DNA of 57,627 nucleotides from Mycobacteriaceae bacterium (GTDB taxonomy: Bacteria; Actinomycetota; Actinomycetes; Mycobacteriales; Mycobacteriaceae), in contig JAFARC010000075.1 in assembly GCA_019245755.1 (NCBI GenBank), forward strand, positions 1 to 57,627, given 5' to 3'. Position 1 is the first letter of the stretch. Every line of letters begins with the position of its first letter. The notes below the pieces were generated by a model. The model did no database searches and was not told the DNA's origin. It was given only the letters and a program-made list of their open reading frames with translations. This document shows positions 38,202 to 47,146 of the stretch, piece by piece. Position numbers and translations under genes: made by a program.

Positions 38202-38636
38202 TCAGGCGCGGGACAGCTCGAAGAGCGGGATGACGCGGCTGGTCTTCTGCTGGTACTCCGCGAAGCCCGGCGCGGCCTCGGTGAATCGGGCCCAGGCCGC
38301 GTCACGTTCCAGCCGCGGCAGCTCGCGGGCCAGGACATCGTATGAGTCGCCGCCGATCTCGATGTGCGCCCGCGGAGTGGCGCGCAGGTTGTGCACCCAC
38401 GCAGGGTTGACGTCGGCGCCGCGGAACGAGCCGGCGATGATCAGCTTGCCGTCGATGCGCTGGTAGGCCAGCGGGTTCACCCGGGGCTGATGAGACTTCG
38501 CGCCGGTCGTGGTGAGCAGCAGCAGGTCCGCGCCCTCGAACGGGCCGCCGACCTTGCCGCGGTTGGCGCGGAACTCATCGACGATCCCGGCGTTGAAACC
38601 CTTCAGCTCGTCGAGGTTGGGCTGTTCTTCGGTCAT
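38202..38636 (-). CDS. Deazaflavin (F420)-dependent nitroreductase family protein
   Basis: This 144-aa Ddn/FDOR-B-like split-barrel protein has the family core [20 protein letters not shown], then [34 protein letters not shown]. Such proteins use reduced F420 to reduce quinones, biliverdin or other small molecules, or act as chaperones. It is a different subfamily from the Ddn-like protein at 33355. Its ATG overlaps the aspS stop (ATGA), so it is expressed with aspS. Native substrate unknown. Confidence 0.88.
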   Translation of the reverse strand: MTEEQPNLDELKGFNAGIVDEFRANRGKVGGPFEGADLLLLTTTGAKSHQPRVNPLAYQRIDGKLIIAGSFRGADVNPAWVHNLRATPRAHIEIGGDSYDVLARELPRLERDAAWARFTEAAPGFAEYQQKTSRVIPLFELSRA

Positions 38637-40408
38637 TTCTGGTCACCCTTCCCGGGTCCGACGTCGATGCCGGACTCCCTACGCTGCTGCTCGGTGATCG
38701 CTGCCGGCGCGTCCGTCAGCGGGTCGACGCCGCCGCCGGTCTTCGGAAAAGCGATCACCTCGCGGATCGAGTCCATCCCGGCCAGCAGCGCGGTGATGCG
38801 GTCCCAGCCGAACGCGATCCCGCCGTGCGGGGGCGCCCCGTACTGGAAGGCCGTCAGCAGGAAACCGAACTTTTCCTGCGCCTCGTGGCGGCCCAGCCCC
38901 ATGATCGCGAACACCCGCTCCTGGATGTCGCGGCGATGGATACGGACCGAGCCGCCGCCGATCTCGTGGCCGTTGCAGACGATGTCGTAGGCGTCGGCCA
39001 GCACCGCACCCGGATCCGTCTCGAGCTTGTCCTGCCACTCCGGTTTGGGTGCGGTGAACGCGTGATGGACCGCCGTCCACGCCCCGTGGCCCACCGTGAC
39101 CTCGCCGTGTGCGGCGGCCTCGTCGGCCGGCTCGAACAGCGGCGGGTCGACCACCCAGACGAACGCCCACGCAGCCGGGTCGATCAGGTCGAGCCGGCGG
39201 GCGATCTCGATGCGGGCGGCCCCCAGCAGCGCGCGCGAGGACTTCGGCGCCCCCGCCGAGAAGAACACGCAGTCACCGGGGTTCGCCCCGACGTGGGCGG
39301 CCAGCCCGTCGCGTTCGGCGTCGGTCAGGTTCTTGGCCACCGGCCCGCCGAGCGTCCCGTCGTCGTTCACCAGCACGTACGCCAACCCGCGGTGGCCGCG
39401 CTGCTTCGCCCAGTCCTGCCAAGTGTCCAGGGTCCGCCGCGGCTGCGACGCCCCGCCCGCCATCACGACCGCGCCGACGTAGGGCGCCTGAAACACCCGA
39501 AACCCGGTGTCTTTGAAGAAGGCCGTGCACTCGACGAGCTCCAGACCGAACCGCATGTCGGGCTTGTCGGACCCGAACCGGCGCATCGCCTCGGCATAGC
39601 TGATCCGCGGTATCGGCCGCGGCAACTGGTAGCCGATCAGCGCCCACAGCGCGGCCAGGATCTCCTCGGAGATCGCGACCACGTCCTCGGCGTCGACGAA
39701 GCTCAGCTCCATGTCCAGCTGGGTGAACTCCGGCTGGCGGTCGGCGCGGAAGTCCTCGTCGCGGTAGCACCGCGCGAACTGAAAGTAGCGCTCCATGCCG
39801 GCCACCATCAGCAGCTGCTTGAACAGCTGCGGGCTCTGCGGCAGCGCATAGAAGTTACCCGGCTGCAGCCGGGCGGGCACCAGGAAGTCGCGGGCCCCCT
39901 CGGGTGTGGAGCGGGTCAGCGTCGGCGTCTCGATCTCGATGAAGTCGTGGCGCGCCAGCACCTCGCGGGCGGCCGCATTCACCTTGGAGCGCAACCTGAT
40001 CGCCGAACCCGGGCCGTCGCGGCGCAGGTCCAGGTAACGGTACTTCAGGCGCGCCTCCTCCCCCGCCGGCTCGTCGAGCTGGAACGGCAGCGGCGCGCTT
40101 TCACCCAGCACGGTCAGCGACGTGGCGTTGACCTCGATCTCGCCCGTCGGCAGCTCGGGGTTTTCGTTGCCCGCGGGCCGGATCTCGACGACACCCTCCA
40201 CCGCGACGCAGAACTCGGCGCGCAGCCGGTGCGCCTGCGCCAGCACGTCCGGTTCGCGGAACACCACCTGCGACACACCCGACGCGTCACGAAGGTCGAT
40301 GAAGATGACCCCGCCGTGGTCACGACGACGCGCGACCCAGCCGGCCAGCGTAACCTTCTGGCCGGCGTCGGCGGCCCGCAACGAACCGGCGGCGTGACTG
40401 CGCAGCAC
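38633..40408 (-). CDS. aspS: Aspartyl-tRNA synthetase (probably non-discriminating AspRS)
   Basis: AspRS (591 aa) is a class II synthetase. The N-terminal OB anticodon-binding domain has [21 protein letters not shown]. The catalytic core shows motif 2 in [20 protein letters not shown], and motif 3 in GIAFGWDRI near the C-terminus. A bacterial GAD insertion domain lies in between. Mycobacterial AspRS also charges tRNA-Asn, which GatCAB then amidates. It is divergent from the PanE-like reductase at 40483 and coupled to the Ddn-like gene downstream. Confidence 0.96.
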   Translation of the reverse strand: MLRSHAAGSLRAADAGQKVTLAGWVARRRDHGGVIFIDLRDASGVSQVVFREPDVLAQAHRLRAEFCVAVEGVVEIRPAGNENPELPTGEIEVNATSLTVLGESAPLPFQLDEPAGEEARLKYRYLDLRRDGPGSAIRLRSKVNAAAREVLARHDFIEIETPTLTRSTPEGARDFLVPARLQPGNFYALPQSPQLFKQLLMVAGMERYFQFARCYRDEDFRADRQPEFTQLDMELSFVDAEDVVAISEEILAALWALIGYQLPRPIPRISYAEAMRRFGSDKPDMRFGLELVECTAFFKDTGFRVFQAPYVGAVVMAGGASQPRRTLDTWQDWAKQRGHRGLAYVLVNDDGTLGGPVAKNLTDAERDGLAAHVGANPGDCVFFSAGAPKSSRALLGAARIEIARRLDLIDPAAWAFVWVVDPPLFEPADEAAAHGEVTVGHGAWTAVHHAFTAPKPEWQDKLETDPGAVLADAYDIVCNGHEIGGGSVRIHRRDIQERVFAIMGLGRHEAQEKFGFLLTAFQYGAPPHGGIAFGWDRITALLAGMDSIREVIAFPKTGGGVDPLTDAPAAITEQQRRESGIDVGPGKGDQK

Positions 40409-40469
40409 AAAAACTCCCTGTAAAACGCGACAAAGCGGACAGCCCAGTCTAGATGTGCCGAATCACCGG

Positions 40470-40482
40470 TAGCTTCGCACTC
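40470..40482 (+). promoter_or_regulatory. Putative leaderless promoter (-10 TAGCTT)
   Basis: TAGCTT (40470-40475) ends 7 bp before the GTG at 40483, consistent with transcription starting at the start codon. Inferred from spacing only. Confidence 0.4.
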
Positions 40483-41364
40483 GTGGGCACACGCATCGCG
40501 GTGGTGGGTCCGGGCGCCGTGGGATCCACGGTCGCCGCGTGCCTGCACCACGCCGGTTACCCAGTGGTGCTGTGCGGCCGCACCGCCCGCGACCACCTCG
40601 ACGTCCGGCCCGACGGCGCGGACCCGATCATCGTCCCCGGGCCGGTGCACACCGATCCCGGCGAGCTGACCGGGCCGGTCGACCTGGTGCTGCTGGCGGT
40701 CAAGGCCACCCAAAACGACGAGGCGGCCCGCTGGCTGGCGGTGCTGTGCGACGAGAACACCACCGTGTGCGTGCTGCAGAACGGCGTCGAGCAGGTCGAG
40801 CAGGTGCAGCCGCACTGTCCGCGGTCCACCGTGGTGCCCGGCATCATCTGGTTTCCGGCCGAAACGCAGCCCGGCGGCTGGGTCCGGCTGCGCGGCGAGC
40901 CCAGGGTGACCGTACCGGCCGCCGCCGGACCCGTCGCCGACGTCCTGCGCGCGGCCGGTTGTGTCGTCACCGCCGCGGCCGACTTCACCACCGAGGCGTG
41001 GCGCAAGCTGCTGGTCAACGCGCTCGCCGGGCTCGAAGTGCTTACCGGGCGCGGGGCGGGGATGTTCCGGCGCGACGACGTCGCGGCGCTGGCCTCACGC
41101 TACCTGCGCGAGTGCCTGGCGGTGGCCCGCGCGGAGGGAGCCGCCCTCGACGACGCCGCGGTCGACGACATGGTCAACATGTTCCAGCGCGCGCCCGAAG
41201 ACATGGGCACCTCGATGCTGGCCGACCGGCAGGCGGGCCGGCCGCTGGAGTGGGAGGTGCGCAACGGCGTCATCATCCGCAAGGCGGCTCGGCACGGCCT
41301 GCCGGTGCCGATCAGCGAGGTTGTGGTGGCGCTGCTGGCCGCCGCCGGCGACGGCCCCGGCTGA
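40483..41364 (+). CDS. Ketopantoate reductase family protein (PanE/ApbA-like), Rv2573-like
   Basis: This 293-aa 2-dehydropantoate 2-reductase-like protein would reduce ketopantoate to pantoate with NADPH for coenzyme A synthesis. It has the Rossmann motif RIAVVGPGAVGSTVAACL, a VDLVLLAVKATQN segment with the catalytic-type Lys, VCVLQNGVEQ, and in the C-terminal domain TEAWRKLLVNALAG (second Lys) and an ExxxRNG-like EWEVRNGVI. The GTG at 40483 is preferred because the fold starts there. Position next to aspS matches Rv2573. Whether it is the main PanE of the cell is unknown. Confidence 0.86.
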   Translation: MGTRIAVVGPGAVGSTVAACLHHAGYPVVLCGRTARDHLDVRPDGADPIIVPGPVHTDPGELTGPVDLVLLAVKATQNDEAARWLAVLCDENTTVCVLQNGVEQVEQVQPHCPRSTVVPGIIWFPAETQPGGWVRLRGEPRVTVPAAAGPVADVLRAAGCVVTAAADFTTEAWRKLLVNALAGLEVLTGRGAGMFRRDDVAALASRYLRECLAVARAEGAALDDAAVDDMVNMFQRAPEDMGTSMLADRQAGRPLEWEVRNGVIIRKAARHGLPVPISEVVVALLAAAGDGPG

Positions 41365-41367
41365 GGC

Positions 41368-42849
41368 TCAATACAGCTGCGCCCACGCGAGCCGGCGGGC
41401 ACGGTCGGGGTCGTCGACCACGACATCACGCGTGGAACGGATGACCCGGGTGGCCCGGCGCGGGACGTCGTAGCGCGGCCAGCCCGGCACGGTGCCGTCG
41501 TGGACGAAGGCGAGCCAGGCGCGCTGCATCCGCCTGCCCACCGACGGCCGAACCCGCCGCCCGAGCGGGTGAATCATGCGGCCCAGATACGAGCCGTAGC
41601 TGTGGTGGACGTGCACGATCTCGCTGCCGTGGGTGGCGCCCAGCCCGAGGGCGCGCAGGCTCAACCCGACGTGGTCGAACCGGTAGCAGCGCGTCGGCGC
41701 GTGGCCGCTGTACGCGTCGGCGAACGCCCACGTCGGGCCGCCGAACATGACGTCGGAGCCCACCGCGATCGCCGCCCGCCGGCGCGGATAGCCCGGATAG
41801 GCGGCCAGCACGTCGGCGCGCGCGCCGGGCGCGACGCGGTCGAAGTACGCGTCGATCGTCGCGGGCGTGGTGGGCAGCATCGGCGGTCGCGACCACGCGA
41901 ACATTGTCGCCTCGTGGCTGTTGGTCCCGATGATCAGCGGCAGTCGGGCCAGCTCGCCCGTGCGGGCCGCGTCGATCGGGTGCCGCGGCAGCAGGTCGAC
42001 ACCGTGGGTGAGCCCGTAGGCCAGCCTGGGTGTGGCCGCCGCCGCGGCGCGCAGCTGCAGCTGCCCGGCGGCGTACCGCAACCGCCGCTGCGGCAACGCC
42101 TTCAGCTCGGCCACGGTGACGCCGAGCTGACGCAGGAACTCGTGGGCGCGGCGGGCCCGCAGCTCACGGCCGGCGACCAGCGGCAGGGCGGGGCTCTGCG
42201 CGATCGCGCGGCCGAACAGCCCGGCCGCTGCCGGGCTGGCCAGCAGCGCCAGCACCGAGGTCGCGCCGGCGGATTCGCCGAACACCGTGACACGGCCGGG
42301 ATCACCGCCGAACGCCGCGATGTTGTCGCGCACCCAGTGCAGCGCGGCAAGCTGGTCGCGCAACGCCAGGTTGTCGTCGAAACCGTCGCCCAGCGCGCTG
42401 AGCTCCAGTCCGCCGAACACCCCGATGCGGTAGGTCACGTTGACGACGACCACATCCCCGTTGGCCGCCAGCCGCGAGCCGTTGTACAGCTGAAACTGGC
42501 CGGCGCCGAACACGAATGCGCCGCCGGGGATCCACACCATCACCGGTAGCGACCCGGCGGCGCTCGGCGACCACACCGTCAGCGTCAGGCAGGCCTCGTC
42601 GCGCAGCTTCGGGTCATCGCGGCCGCCGCCGACGAACGAGCGGCCCTGCGGCGGCAGCGGGCCGTGCCGCGTCGCGTCGCGCACACCACGCCAGGCCGGT
42701 GCCGGGCCGGGGGCCAGGAACCGACGGTCGCCGACGGGCTGCTCGGCGTACGGAATTCCGCGCCAGACCCCGACGCCGGCTTCGGTGGTGCCGCGCAGCG
42801 CACCGCACGCGGTGTGGACGACGGTCGGGAGTTCGACATCGACGGCCAC
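41368..42849 (-). CDS. Type B carboxylesterase
   Basis: This 493-aa alpha/beta hydrolase is of the carboxylesterase type B family, related to mycobacterial LipT. The type B N-terminal signature EACLTLTVWSP replaces the usual EDCLxLNV. The oxyanion GGAFVFGAG, the nucleophile elbow FGESAGATSV and the acid-containing GTNSHEATMF region are present, with a late GSEIVHVHHS segment supplying His. GTG 42849 is chosen because a TACGAT -10 box lies exactly 6 bp upstream, which implies a leaderless start; a TTG at 42879 is possible. No signal peptide is seen. Confidence 0.88.
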   Translation of the reverse strand: MAVDVELPTVVHTACGALRGTTEAGVGVWRGIPYAEQPVGDRRFLAPGPAPAWRGVRDATRHGPLPPQGRSFVGGGRDDPKLRDEACLTLTVWSPSAAGSLPVMVWIPGGAFVFGAGQFQLYNGSRLAANGDVVVVNVTYRIGVFGGLELSALGDGFDDNLALRDQLAALHWVRDNIAAFGGDPGRVTVFGESAGATSVLALLASPAAAGLFGRAIAQSPALPLVAGRELRARRAHEFLRQLGVTVAELKALPQRRLRYAAGQLQLRAAAAATPRLAYGLTHGVDLLPRHPIDAARTGELARLPLIIGTNSHEATMFAWSRPPMLPTTPATIDAYFDRVAPGARADVLAAYPGYPRRRAAIAVGSDVMFGGPTWAFADAYSGHAPTRCYRFDHVGLSLRALGLGATHGSEIVHVHHSYGSYLGRMIHPLGRRVRPSVGRRMQRAWLAFVHDGTVPGWPRYDVPRRATRVIRSTRDVVVDDPDRARRLAWAQLY

Positions 42850-42861
42850 GGGCGAATCGTA
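42850..42861 (-). promoter_or_regulatory. Putative leaderless promoter (-10 TACGAT)
   Basis: On the minus strand TACGAT (42861-42856) is followed by 6 bp and then the GTG start of the carboxylesterase gene, the classical spacing for a leaderless mycobacterial transcript. Confidence 0.5.
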
Positions 42862-42903
42862 GAGTGGAAAGCTGAACAAGGCCGGTCAGCAGGCGCAACG
42901 GCG

Positions 42904-43070
42904 ATGCGATGGAGCGGTGCGTTGACCTTCAAGGAAGGCATGCAGATCGACACAAGCACCACATCGACGAGCGGAGGGGCGGCGGCCGCGGCATCGCGAT
43001 CGGCGGTGGTATCGCCGGGTGATCGTCGTGATCGGGGCTGCTCGGGGTGGACCCCGGCAACGTCGCCGGC
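42904..43070 (+). pseudogene. N-terminal relic of a neutral zinc metallopeptidase gene (Rv2575/YpfJ type)
   Basis: A plus-strand frame starting at ATG 42904 encodes LTFKEGMQIDTSTTSTSG, matching the start of mycobacterial YpfJ-type metallopeptidases. A frame change then gives GRGIAIGGGIAG, the beginning of the membrane helix, followed by further shifts into IVVIG and LLGVDPGNV. The metalloprotease domain (about 250 aa) is absent: the thioesterase gene begins at 43070. In M. tuberculosis, Rv2575 sits in this neighbourhood, downstream of Rv2573. The assignment is from pattern memory. Confidence 0.6.
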
Positions 43071-43951
43071 TATAGCCGCGACTGCGCCGCGATGGCGGTG
43101 TCGCTGGTGCGCAACGGACGGATCATCGCGTCCTGCGCGAACGAGGCGATGAGCTCGCCGTTTTCGGTGTGCACCGCCCCCCGCACAAACGACATGCCGG
43201 CGCCGACCTGAGTGCTCTCGTGCGTGTACAGCAGCCAGCCGTCCCAGCGCACGGGTTCGTGGAAGCTGACCGTGATGGTCATCGGCGCGGTCGACACGGT
43301 CAGGTGGGCCTGGCTGGTGCCGATGCCTTCATGCGCGCGCATCGTGGTGGAGATCCCGAGGTGGCCGGTGAAATAGGCGATCAGCGCCTTGGCCAGATCC
43401 TCGCGGGCCGGGATCGGCTCGTAGTGCAGCCAGGCGTAGAGCTCGGGCGGGCCGACCTCGTCGGGGCTGTTGACGTCCACCACGTCGACCAGCCGCAGCT
43501 CACGCCCGATCATCGGCATCGGCGAGATGTTGGCGTCGGCGGGGGCCGCGACGTCGGGACGCGGCAGGTGGTGGCGGATCACGTCGTCGGACGGCACATC
43601 GGCCAGCACTGTCACCGTGATGGCGCGCCGACCGTTCTGCCGGGCGGCGACGATCGCGGTGGCCATCGAACGGCCCTCGTGCACGACGTCGAGGCCGAAT
43701 TCGACCGGCGGGCCGACCATCACCGCGCGCGCGAACACCGCGTGGGCCGAGCGCACCGACTTGTCCGGAAACCGCTTGGCGGCGGCCACGATCGCCTGCG
43801 CCAGCACCTGGGTCCCCTCCACCACCTGTCGCTCGTCGCCGGCGGCGATGCCGGTCTGGCCGGTGAAGCGGTCCGGTCCGTCGGGTCGCACATCGAACAG
43901 GTCGAGCAGGTCGGTGACGGACCACCGGGTCTGCTCCGGTTCGGTGGTCAT
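43070..43951 (-). CDS. Acyl-CoA thioesterase-like double-hotdog protein
   Basis: This 293-aa protein has the TesB/acyl-CoA thioesterase II double-hotdog layout. The first hotdog helix is RQVVEGTQVLAQAIVAAAKRF, with SAHAVFARAV preceding the strand. The second hotdog contains AYFTGHLGISTTMRAHEGIG (catalytic Asp position replaced) and ends in DGWLLYTHESTQVGAGMSF with the Gln/Thr region. It hydrolyses, or at least binds, acyl-CoA. It is divergent from a TetR gene and has the same 12-bp upstream motif as the amidohydrolase operon, so it probably belongs to that regulon. Confidence 0.84.
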   Translation of the reverse strand: MTTEPEQTRWSVTDLLDLFDVRPDGPDRFTGQTGIAAGDERQVVEGTQVLAQAIVAAAKRFPDKSVRSAHAVFARAVMVGPPVEFGLDVVHEGRSMATAIVAARQNGRRAITVTVLADVPSDDVIRHHLPRPDVAAPADANISPMPMIGRELRLVDVVDVNSPDEVGPPELYAWLHYEPIPAREDLAKALIAYFTGHLGISTTMRAHEGIGTSQAHLTVSTAPMTITVSFHEPVRWDGWLLYTHESTQVGAGMSFVRGAVHTENGELIASFAQDAMIRPLRTSDTAIAAQSRL

Positions 43952-44003
43952 AGGGTCCGCCTCTCGGGAGGAGTCGATTCGGCCGTCGGTGCAACACAGT
44001 ACC

Positions 44004-44055
44004 GGTAACGTCATTCTCCAAGCTCAACGACCACACGGGCGAGACCGGGAGAATG
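44004..44055. promoter_or_regulatory. Candidate operator region between thioesterase and tetR
   Basis: GGTAACGTCATT (44004-44015) recurs exactly at 44760-44771 upstream of the amidohydrolase operon. It is followed here by CATTCTCC (44012-44019) and GGAGAATG (44048-44055), a perfect 8-bp inverted repeat that ends 5 bp before the tetR ATG. Both are candidate sites for the adjacent TetR protein. Confidence 0.55.
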
Positions 44056-44060
44056 TTTGC

Positions 44061-44729
44061 ATGGGCAAGCCGACGGATACCGGCGAAAGCCTGCGGCAGC
44101 GGGCAGTTGAGCAGTCGCTGGACACCGCCCGGCGCAAGGCCGAGTCGCGCACCGACCGATTCATGAAGTCCGCACTGGAAATCCTGGGTGAGACGGGGCG
44201 GACCGACTTCACGGTGCTCGAGGTCGTCGAGCGGTCCAAGACCTCGCTGAGGGCGTTCTACCAGCTCTTCGCCACCAAGGATGAACTGTTGCTGGCGCTC
44301 ATCGACAAGATCATGGCTGAGTCAACCCGGCGATGGCACGAGGAGACCGCGGCGCTAGGGGGCACGGCGGCGCTTCGCGTGCTGATCGACCGGATCTGCG
44401 CGCCCGCCCCCACCAGCACCCAGGAAGGCATCAACAGGGGGCTCACCTTCTACAACGATCATCTCGCCGAGAGCCTGCCCCGCGAATACGCGAGGGTGCT
44501 GGCGTCGCTGCACCAACTGATCCGCGACATCCTCGATCGCGGCATCGGCGAGGGCGCATTCCGCCGCGACCTCGACGTCGAGACGTCGGCGGCGCTGATC
44601 ATGCAGACGGTGCTGGGTGCGATGCGGCTGCGCATGCTGGGCGCCGAGTTGAACGGCGTCCCGATCGACAGCGGTCACATCTACGAGTTCTGCGTTCGGG
44701 GCCTGGAAAGCGACCAGCCAGCGCGCTGA
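44061..44729 (+). CDS. TetR-family transcriptional regulator
   Basis: This 222-aa TetR regulator has a basic N-terminal lead (ARRKAESRTDRFMKSALEIL) and the helix-turn-helix DFTVLEVVERSKTSLRAFYQLFATKDELL. The ligand domain includes SAALIMQTVLGAMRLRML. The genes around it (thioesterase, amidohydrolase, two acyl-CoA dehydrogenases) suggest that the effector is an acyl-CoA. The ATG at 44061 is the first in-frame start after the inverted repeat. A 12-bp motif shared by two promoters flanking it supports control of both units. Confidence 0.9.
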   Translation: MGKPTDTGESLRQRAVEQSLDTARRKAESRTDRFMKSALEILGETGRTDFTVLEVVERSKTSLRAFYQLFATKDELLLALIDKIMAESTRRWHEETAALGGTAALRVLIDRICAPAPTSTQEGINRGLTFYNDHLAESLPREYARVLASLHQLIRDILDRGIGEGAFRRDLDVETSAALIMQTVLGAMRLRMLGAELNGVPIDSGHIYEFCVRGLESDQPAR

Positions 44730-44759
44730 CGAGCAGGTTCTCGGTTTCGGCGGAAGGAT

Positions 44760-44774
44760 GGTAACGTCATTACC
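44760..44774. promoter_or_regulatory. Candidate TetR operator GGTAA-N5-TTACC upstream of the amidohydrolase operon
   Basis: GGTAACGTCATTACC is an imperfect palindrome with 5-bp arms around CGTCA. Its first 12 bases are identical to those at 44004-44015. It lies 45 bp before the amidohydrolase ATG, between tetR and the operon. Confidence 0.55.
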
Positions 44775-44819
44775 GTCTCGGGCTGCCAGAGCCTTCCAGC
44801 AGAATTCAAGGAGGTCGCC

Positions 44820-46013
44820 ATGCCGTCACGCGAACTGTCCTTCCCGGTCTTCGACGCCGACAACCACATGTACGAGCCGCAGGAAGCGCTGACCAAGTTC
44901 CTGCCGGAGCGGCGCAAGCACGTCATCGACTACGTGCAGGTCCGCGGCCGCACCAAGATCGTGGTCCGCGGACACATCAGCGAGTACATCCCCAACCCGA
45001 CGTTCGACGTGGTGGCGCGGCCCGGTGCGCAGGAGGAGTACTTCCGGCACGGCAGCGGCGGCAAGAGCTACCGCGAGGTGATGGGCGAGCCGATGAAGGC
45101 CATTCCGGCCTTCCGTGAGCCCGGGCCGCGGCTGGAGGTGATGAACGAGCTCGGCATCGACTATGCGCTGATGTTCCCGACGCTGGCCAGCCTGGTCGAG
45201 GAGCGGTTGAAAGACGACCCGGACCTGATCCACGACGTGATTCACGCGCTCAACGAGTGGATGTATGAGACCTGGTCGTTCGACTACGAGGGCCGCATCT
45301 TCGCCACCCCGGTGGTGAGCCTGCCGATCGTGGACCGCGCACTGGAAGAGCTGCAGTGGTGCCTGGACCGCGGCGCCCGCACCGTGCTGGTGCGCCCGGC
45401 ACCTGTTCCCGGTTACCGCGGCACCCGCTCGTTCGGCTTCGAGGAGTTCGACCCGTTCTGGCAGGCCTGCATCAAGGCCGGCATCCCGGTGTCGATGCAC
45501 GCCTCCGACAGCGGGTACGCCGAGTTCCTCAACGTCTGGGAGCCCGGCGACGAGTTCCTGCCGTTCAAGCCCACCGCCTTCCGGATGGTCGCGATGGGCA
45601 AGCGCCCGATCGAGGACGCGATGAGCGCGCTGGTGTGCCACGGCGCCCTGTCGCGCAACCCCGAGCTGCGGGTGCTGTCGATCGAGAACGGCGCCGAGTG
45701 GGTACCCTACCTGCTCAAGCAGTTCAAGGGCGTGTACGCGAAGATGCCGCACGCGTTCGCCGAGGACCCGGTCGAGGCGTTCAAACGCTGCGTCTACATC
45801 AGCCCGTTCTGGGAAGACAAGTTCGTCGAGATCGCCAAGATGGTCGGCACCGACCGGGTGGTGTTCGGTTCGGACTGGCCGCACCCGGAGGGCCTGAAGG
45901 ATCCGATCACCTTCGTCGACGAGCTCGCGGATCTGCCCGACGCGGACCAGGCCAAGATCATGGGCGGCAACATGATGAAGCTGTTCAAGATACCCAGCCC
46001 GGTTCCCGCGTGA
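44820..46013 (+). CDS. Amidohydrolase family 2 protein
   Basis: This 397-aa TIM-barrel metal-dependent hydrolase belongs to the amidohydrolase-2 / ACMSD-like family. The N-terminal metal site is altered to FDADNHMYEP (D-x-D-x-H in place of HxH). It contains FPTLASLVEE and GIPVSMHASDS (His), and the C-terminal metal-binding GSDWPHPEG. Such proteins in actinobacteria can be decarboxylases or hydrolases. The ATG has AAGGAGGTC upstream. It overlaps the acyl-CoA dehydrogenase gene by GTGA, making a three-gene operon for degradation of an unknown acyl compound or sterol-like substrate. Confidence 0.9.
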   Translation: MPSRELSFPVFDADNHMYEPQEALTKFLPERRKHVIDYVQVRGRTKIVVRGHISEYIPNPTFDVVARPGAQEEYFRHGSGGKSYREVMGEPMKAIPAFREPGPRLEVMNELGIDYALMFPTLASLVEERLKDDPDLIHDVIHALNEWMYETWSFDYEGRIFATPVVSLPIVDRALEELQWCLDRGARTVLVRPAPVPGYRGTRSFGFEEFDPFWQACIKAGIPVSMHASDSGYAEFLNVWEPGDEFLPFKPTAFRMVAMGKRPIEDAMSALVCHGALSRNPELRVLSIENGAEWVPYLLKQFKGVYAKMPHAFAEDPVEAFKRCVYISPFWEDKFVEIAKMVGTDRVVFGSDWPHPEGLKDPITFVDELADLPDADQAKIMGGNMMKLFKIPSPVPA

Positions 46014-47146
46014 CCGAAGCCGCCTCCCCGGAGACGGTGCTGTTCGCGTCCACGGCGCAGGCGTTCCTGGAAAAGGAAGCATCGCTGAGCCGGGTGCGCG
46101 AGCTGCACGCCGCCGGTATCTCCTTCGAACCCGAGTGGTGGCGGCGTGCCGCCGAGCTGGGCTGGGCGGGTCTGTTGGTGCCCGAGGAGCTCGGCGGCGG
46201 CAGTGTCTCCGGCAACGGCGTCGAGGACCTGGCCGCCATCGCCGAGCAGATCGGCCACACCGTCGCGCCCGGGCCGTTGCATCCGGTGAGCACCGTGCTG
46301 GCCGGGCTGGCCGACGCCGACGAGGCCGGCCGGCACGCGGAGACGATCGAGTCGCTGGTCGCCGGTGAGGTGGTCGCGGCGTGGGCGGTCTACGAGCCGG
46401 GCAAGCCGTGGGCTCCGCTGCACGGCGACCTCACCGCCACGCGGACCGACACGGGCTACCGCCTCGACGGGGTCAAAGACCGCGTCGAGGCCGGTGTCGA
46501 GAGCGGGCTGTTGCTGGTGGTCGCCCGCTGTGACGGCGCGCTGCGCCAGTTTCTGGTGCCCGCCGACGCCGCGGGTGTCCGGATCGAACCGCAGCGATCG
46601 GTGGACCTGGTCAAGCGTTACGCCCGGGTGCGTTTCACCGGCGTGGACGTGGACGAATCCGCGGCGGTGGGAACGCCCGAACAGACCGCGGCGCTGATCG
46701 AGCGGCAGAGCCAGATCGCGCAGGTGCTGCAGTGCGCCGAGGTCGTCGGCATTCTCGACACGGTGCTGGGGTTCACCGTTGGTTGGGCGTTCGACCGGCA
46801 CACGTTCGGCCGCCCGCTGGTTTCCTATCAGGCGCTCAAACACCGCTTCGCCGACATGAAGATGTGGCTGGAGGCGTGCCGGGCGACCACCCGCGCGGCG
46901 GTGGCCGCGGTGGCCGCGCGCGCGCCGCGAGCGGCGATGTCGGTCAGCGTGGCCAAGTCCTACGTCGGCGAGCGGGCCGCGCCGATCGTGCAGGACTGCA
47001 TACAGCTGCACGGCGGGATCGGGGTGACGTGGGAACACGACCTGCACCTGTACCTGCGGCGAGTCACGTTGTACCGCGCGATGTTCGGCACACCCGAGGA
47101 GCACAACCTGCGCGTGTACGAGCTGACCAACCGGCCGGCGTCATGA
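46010..47146 (+). CDS. Acyl-CoA dehydrogenase family protein (first subunit-like)
   Basis: This 378-aa acyl-CoA dehydrogenase-like flavoprotein has an N-terminal helical domain with WAGLLVPEELGGG, a shortened middle domain, and a C-terminal QALKHRFADMKMWLEACRAT helix followed by QLHGGIGVTWEHDLHLYLRR. The catalytic Glu position of canonical ACADs is not evident. Pairs of such shorter and longer ACADs form alpha2beta2 heterotetramers in mycobacterial steroid catabolism, and this gene is coupled by ATGA to a second ACAD gene. The GTG at 46010 overlaps the amidohydrolase stop. Confidence 0.9.
   Translation: MTEAASPETVLFASTAQAFLEKEASLSRVRELHAAGISFEPEWWRRAAELGWAGLLVPEELGGGSVSGNGVEDLAAIAEQIGHTVAPGPLHPVSTVLAGLADADEAGRHAETIESLVAGEVVAAWAVYEPGKPWAPLHGDLTATRTDTGYRLDGVKDRVEAGVESGLLLVVARCDGALRQFLVPADAAGVRIEPQRSVDLVKRYARVRFTGVDVDESAAVGTPEQTAALIERQSQIAQVLQCAEVVGILDTVLGFTVGWAFDRHTFGRPLVSYQALKHRFADMKMWLEACRATTRAAVAAVAARAPRAAMSVSVAKSYVGERAAPIVQDCIQLHGGIGVTWEHDLHLYLRRVTLYRAMFGTPEEHNLRVYELTNRPAS

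Noticed and set aside
38825..40423. 532-aa plus-strand frame opposite aspS
   Set aside because: It mirrors aspS codons, has no recognisable domain, and aspS is complete.
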